Positions 62,244 to 64,000 of a DNA stretch of 64,000 nt are shown here, piece after piece. Made by a program: the position numbers and the translations under genes. The notes under the pieces are model-generated. The model had not been told where the DNA came from and ran no database searches. It was given only the letters and a program-made list of their open reading frames with translations. How positions within the stretch are numbered: the first letter of the stretch is position 1; every line of letters starts with the position of its first letter. The DNA comes from Chryseobacterium sp. SC28 (GTDB lineage: Bacteria; Bacteroidota; Bacteroidia; Flavobacteriales; Weeksellaceae), in the NCBI RefSeq assembly GCF_003932955.1, contig NZ_QOVY01000005.1, forward strand, positions 69,718 through 133,717, written 5' to 3'.

Positions 62244-62885
62244 TTAGCCGATTTTCTTGTTTACGAAAATCTGATAAGCCAAATAAATCAGCGGCAAAGC
62301 CATAATCCCGATGTAAAGCGCGTTCTGCATCGCTAATTCCGGATAAATAATAATGGCGTAAACGAGCCCAAAAAATGCGCCTCCAAGATGCGCAGCGTGA
62401 CCCAGATTGTCCCATTGCTTGGGATTCAGCATCATATAAACAGAATATCCAAAATACAACGCACCAAAAAGATAACCCGGTAAAAAATTGATTTCCAACT
62501 CTTTAGGCGCCAACGCAACGGCCGCAAACAACACACCCGAAACGCCGCCACTCGCACCAATGGCAGAGTAAGACGGAACGTTGCGATAATGATAGAGGCA
62601 AAATACGTTGCCCAAAATCATCGAGCCAAAATAAATGATGAGAAAACCGTAAACATGAAAGCCGTATAAGGCGATGGGCGCAAAGAAATAAAGCGTCAAC
62701 ATATTGAAAAACAAATGCATAAAATCGGCGTGAAGAAAACCAGCAGACAATAGTCGGATGTACTCTTTACGTCTTTGGATGGCGCCCACTTCGAACTTGT
62801 ACTTCTCAAACACTTCGGGTTTTTGGAATCCTATATAGCTTGTGATACAGGTGATTACGATAATAGCGAGCAATATGATGTTCAT
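62244..62885 (-). CDS. Rhomboid-family intramembrane serine protease
   Basis: 213 aa, six membrane helices. The catalytic Ser stands in SAIGASGGVSGVLFA (about 108-122) and the catalytic His in NLGHAAHLGGAFFGLVYA (about 163-180). The oxyanion region HLFFNMLTLYFF (HxxxN) is also present. It cleaves membrane proteins within the bilayer; the substrate is unknown. It is transcribed alone, converging with prmC. Confidence 0.93.
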   Translation of the reverse strand: MNIILLAIIVITCITSYIGFQKPEVFEKYKFEVGAIQRRKEYIRLLSAGFLHADFMHLFFNMLTLYFFAPIALYGFHVYGFLIIYFGSMILGNVFCLYHYRNVPSYSAIGASGGVSGVLFAAVALAPKELEINFLPGYLFGALYFGYSVYMMLNPKQWDNLGHAAHLGGAFFGLVYAIIIYPELAMQNALYIGIMALPLIYLAYQIFVNKKIG

Positions 62886-62965
62886 ATATTTTATTTTTAA
62901 AAAGGATTTTTCGTCCCTTTATTTTGTTAAAATTTCCCTTGCGGGCGTTTGTTTTATATTCAATT

Positions 62966-64000
62966 TTAAGTCATTTCATCATCGAAAAGGCTTCCGATAG
63001 TTCCGCCGTCATCATCCAAATCTTCGTCTGGCATTTCGTCGGTTGCAGCTTCTTCTTCGATGATTTCCGTTGGTTCCGGGATCGTAATATTAATGCTTTT
63101 AACTTTATCCTTAGTCAATTGATTTCCAATAGCTTTTATTCCTTTGACGGTAATAAATTCGTCTAAATCTACAGTTTCCGGATCTTTTTGCTTGTCGTTG
63201 ATTTTGGGGAAAATCAATTCTGCGACCGCTCCACTTTCGGACGTTACAAATTCCAAAAACGACTTTGGATTATCGTTGTTGAAAAAAGACTGCACGCTTG
63301 TCGTATTCTCCAGAAGAAAGCGTTTGACGAAATATTTACCCTTATCGCCATCGAAATAGATGCACGTGATGGGCTGCTCCGGCTTCCACTTTTCGAGGAG
63401 CAGATAATCGTCGTCAAAACGGTTCATCAGATCAAAAGTAACCAGTTTGGCTTCGCCTTGCGAATTGATTGTCAATATCTTATCATCACCTTTGAAGCTG
63501 CCGAGCAAAGTCCCTCTGCCGTCGGCATTCAACCGGCGCACCGAATCGTCGAACCATATTTTTCTCGGAGCCAAGGTCGAGATTCCTTCTTCCTTCAGTT
63601 CTACTTTTTTGACGGGATATTTGGTAACGAGATTGCCTTTGGAATCGCGACCTTTGATGGCAATTGTAGAAAAATCGATGTCGATTTTATTTTTTCTGAC
63701 TCTGGCATTGGGTTTCAGCAAAACGGAAACTACCTCTGCCTCACCATTGGGATTGGCCGAGAAATAAAGCATCTCCGATCCTTTTTTGTCGGAGGCGAGT
63801 TTGTACTCTGTATTTCTGGTAACGCCCGTGACGGAAAAACGCTTCATATAATAGGGCCCTTCTCTGCCTTCGCGATAAATGCAGTTGTAAACCGTGCGTT
63901 GATCGTTCTTTTTCCAAATTCCTACGTGTATGATATTCTTCCCGATAAAGGTTTTGCCTTCCACTTTTACGACCTTCATCGTTCCGTCTTTTTGGAAGGT
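62966..64000 (-). CDS. parC: DNA gyrase/topoisomerase IV subunit A, C-terminal part (5' end off window)
   Basis: 345 codons visible; the frame runs through the window edge (FQKDGTMKVVKVEGK), so the start lies beyond 64000. The visible part is the C-terminal beta-pinwheel: repeated blades such as KTFIGKNIIHVGIWKKNDQR, KGRDSKGNLVTKYPVKKVEL, DSVRRLNADGRGTLLGSFKG and FITVKGIKAIGNQLTKDKVK. An acidic tail (EEEAATDEMPDEDLDDDGG) ends the protein. The canonical GyrA box is absent, so ParC-like is more probable. Confidence 0.85.
   Translation of the reverse strand, partial: TFQKDGTMKVVKVEGKTFIGKNIIHVGIWKKNDQRTVYNCIYREGREGPYYMKRFSVTGVTRNTEYKLASDKKGSEMLYFSANPNGEAEVVSVLLKPNARVRKNKIDIDFSTIAIKGRDSKGNLVTKYPVKKVELKEEGISTLAPRKIWFDDSVRRLNADGRGTLLGSFKGDDKILTINSQGEAKLVTFDLMNRFDDDYLLLEKWKPEQPITCIYFDGDKGKYFVKRFLLENTTSVQSFFNNDNPKSFLEFVTSESGAVAELIFPKINDKQKDPETVDLDEFITVKGIKAIGNQLTKDKVKSINITIPEPTEIIEEEAATDEMPDEDLDDDGGTIGSLFDDEMT

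Overview
The window looks like the chromosome of a Bacteroidota bacterium, most likely a flavobacterium of the Weeksellaceae (Chryseobacterium/Epilithonimonas type; the genus is an inference). The evidence is: gliding genes gldB and gldC, a PorT-like barrel, two proteins with C-terminal type IX secretion (T9SS) sorting domains, GLPGLI-family and DUF3098 proteins, a 6S-Flavo-like RNA, DUF6443-type Rhs proteins, and repeated promoters of the form TTG-N18..20-TAnnTTTG.

Bases 1-13,500 are accessory. A minus-strand polymorphic-toxin operon runs from 9574 to the left edge: a T9SS-sorted beta-propeller protein, an SpvB-like/YD protein, a DUF6443 Rhs toxin, a probable immunity gene, a silent orphan toxin tip that carries an exact 48-bp copy of the Rhs tip junction, and a second probable immunity gene cut by the window edge. 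To its right lie a small membrane protein, a serine recombinase, an HTH protein, a protein with mobile-element character and decayed small ORFs, ending at tRNA-Ser(GGA).

Bases 13,680-18,020 are core genes: asparaginase, serA, a HAD hydrolase and an APC permease. Bases 18,136-23,341 form a second island bounded by two direct copies of one IS end. It holds a lipoprotein, a 5'-truncated Rhs protein with a zinc-protease-like tip, a truncated DCC (DUF393) gene and a GLPGLI protein, with remnants of two transposases at the edges.

Bases 23,672-64,000 are mostly ordinary flavobacterial core: HD hydrolase, pheA, GNAT, Cys/Met-metabolism PLP enzyme, gldC-gldB, nadE, ribD, ubiE-porT, a coiled-coil gene with zapA, 6S RNA and rny, ggt, pentapeptide/bestrophin pair, glycosyltransferase, M36 T9SS protease, rpsA, tRNA-fMet, a BlaI-M56-GLPGLI regulatory cluster, DEAD-box helicase, MerR regulator, a helix-hairpin-helix repeat protein, rluF-truB, uppP-DUF3098-ftsX, topoisomerase IB, nnr, mscL, sua5, yaaA-prmC, a rhomboid protease and the 3' end of parC.

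The most noteworthy content is the modular Rhs locus with a recombinable silent tip. Next are the IS-bounded second Rhs island with its gene-fusion breakpoint and in-frame palindromic insertion, and the BlaI/M56 system, whose promoter is overlapped by a clear dyad and whose sensor has an unusual repeat-rich C-terminus.
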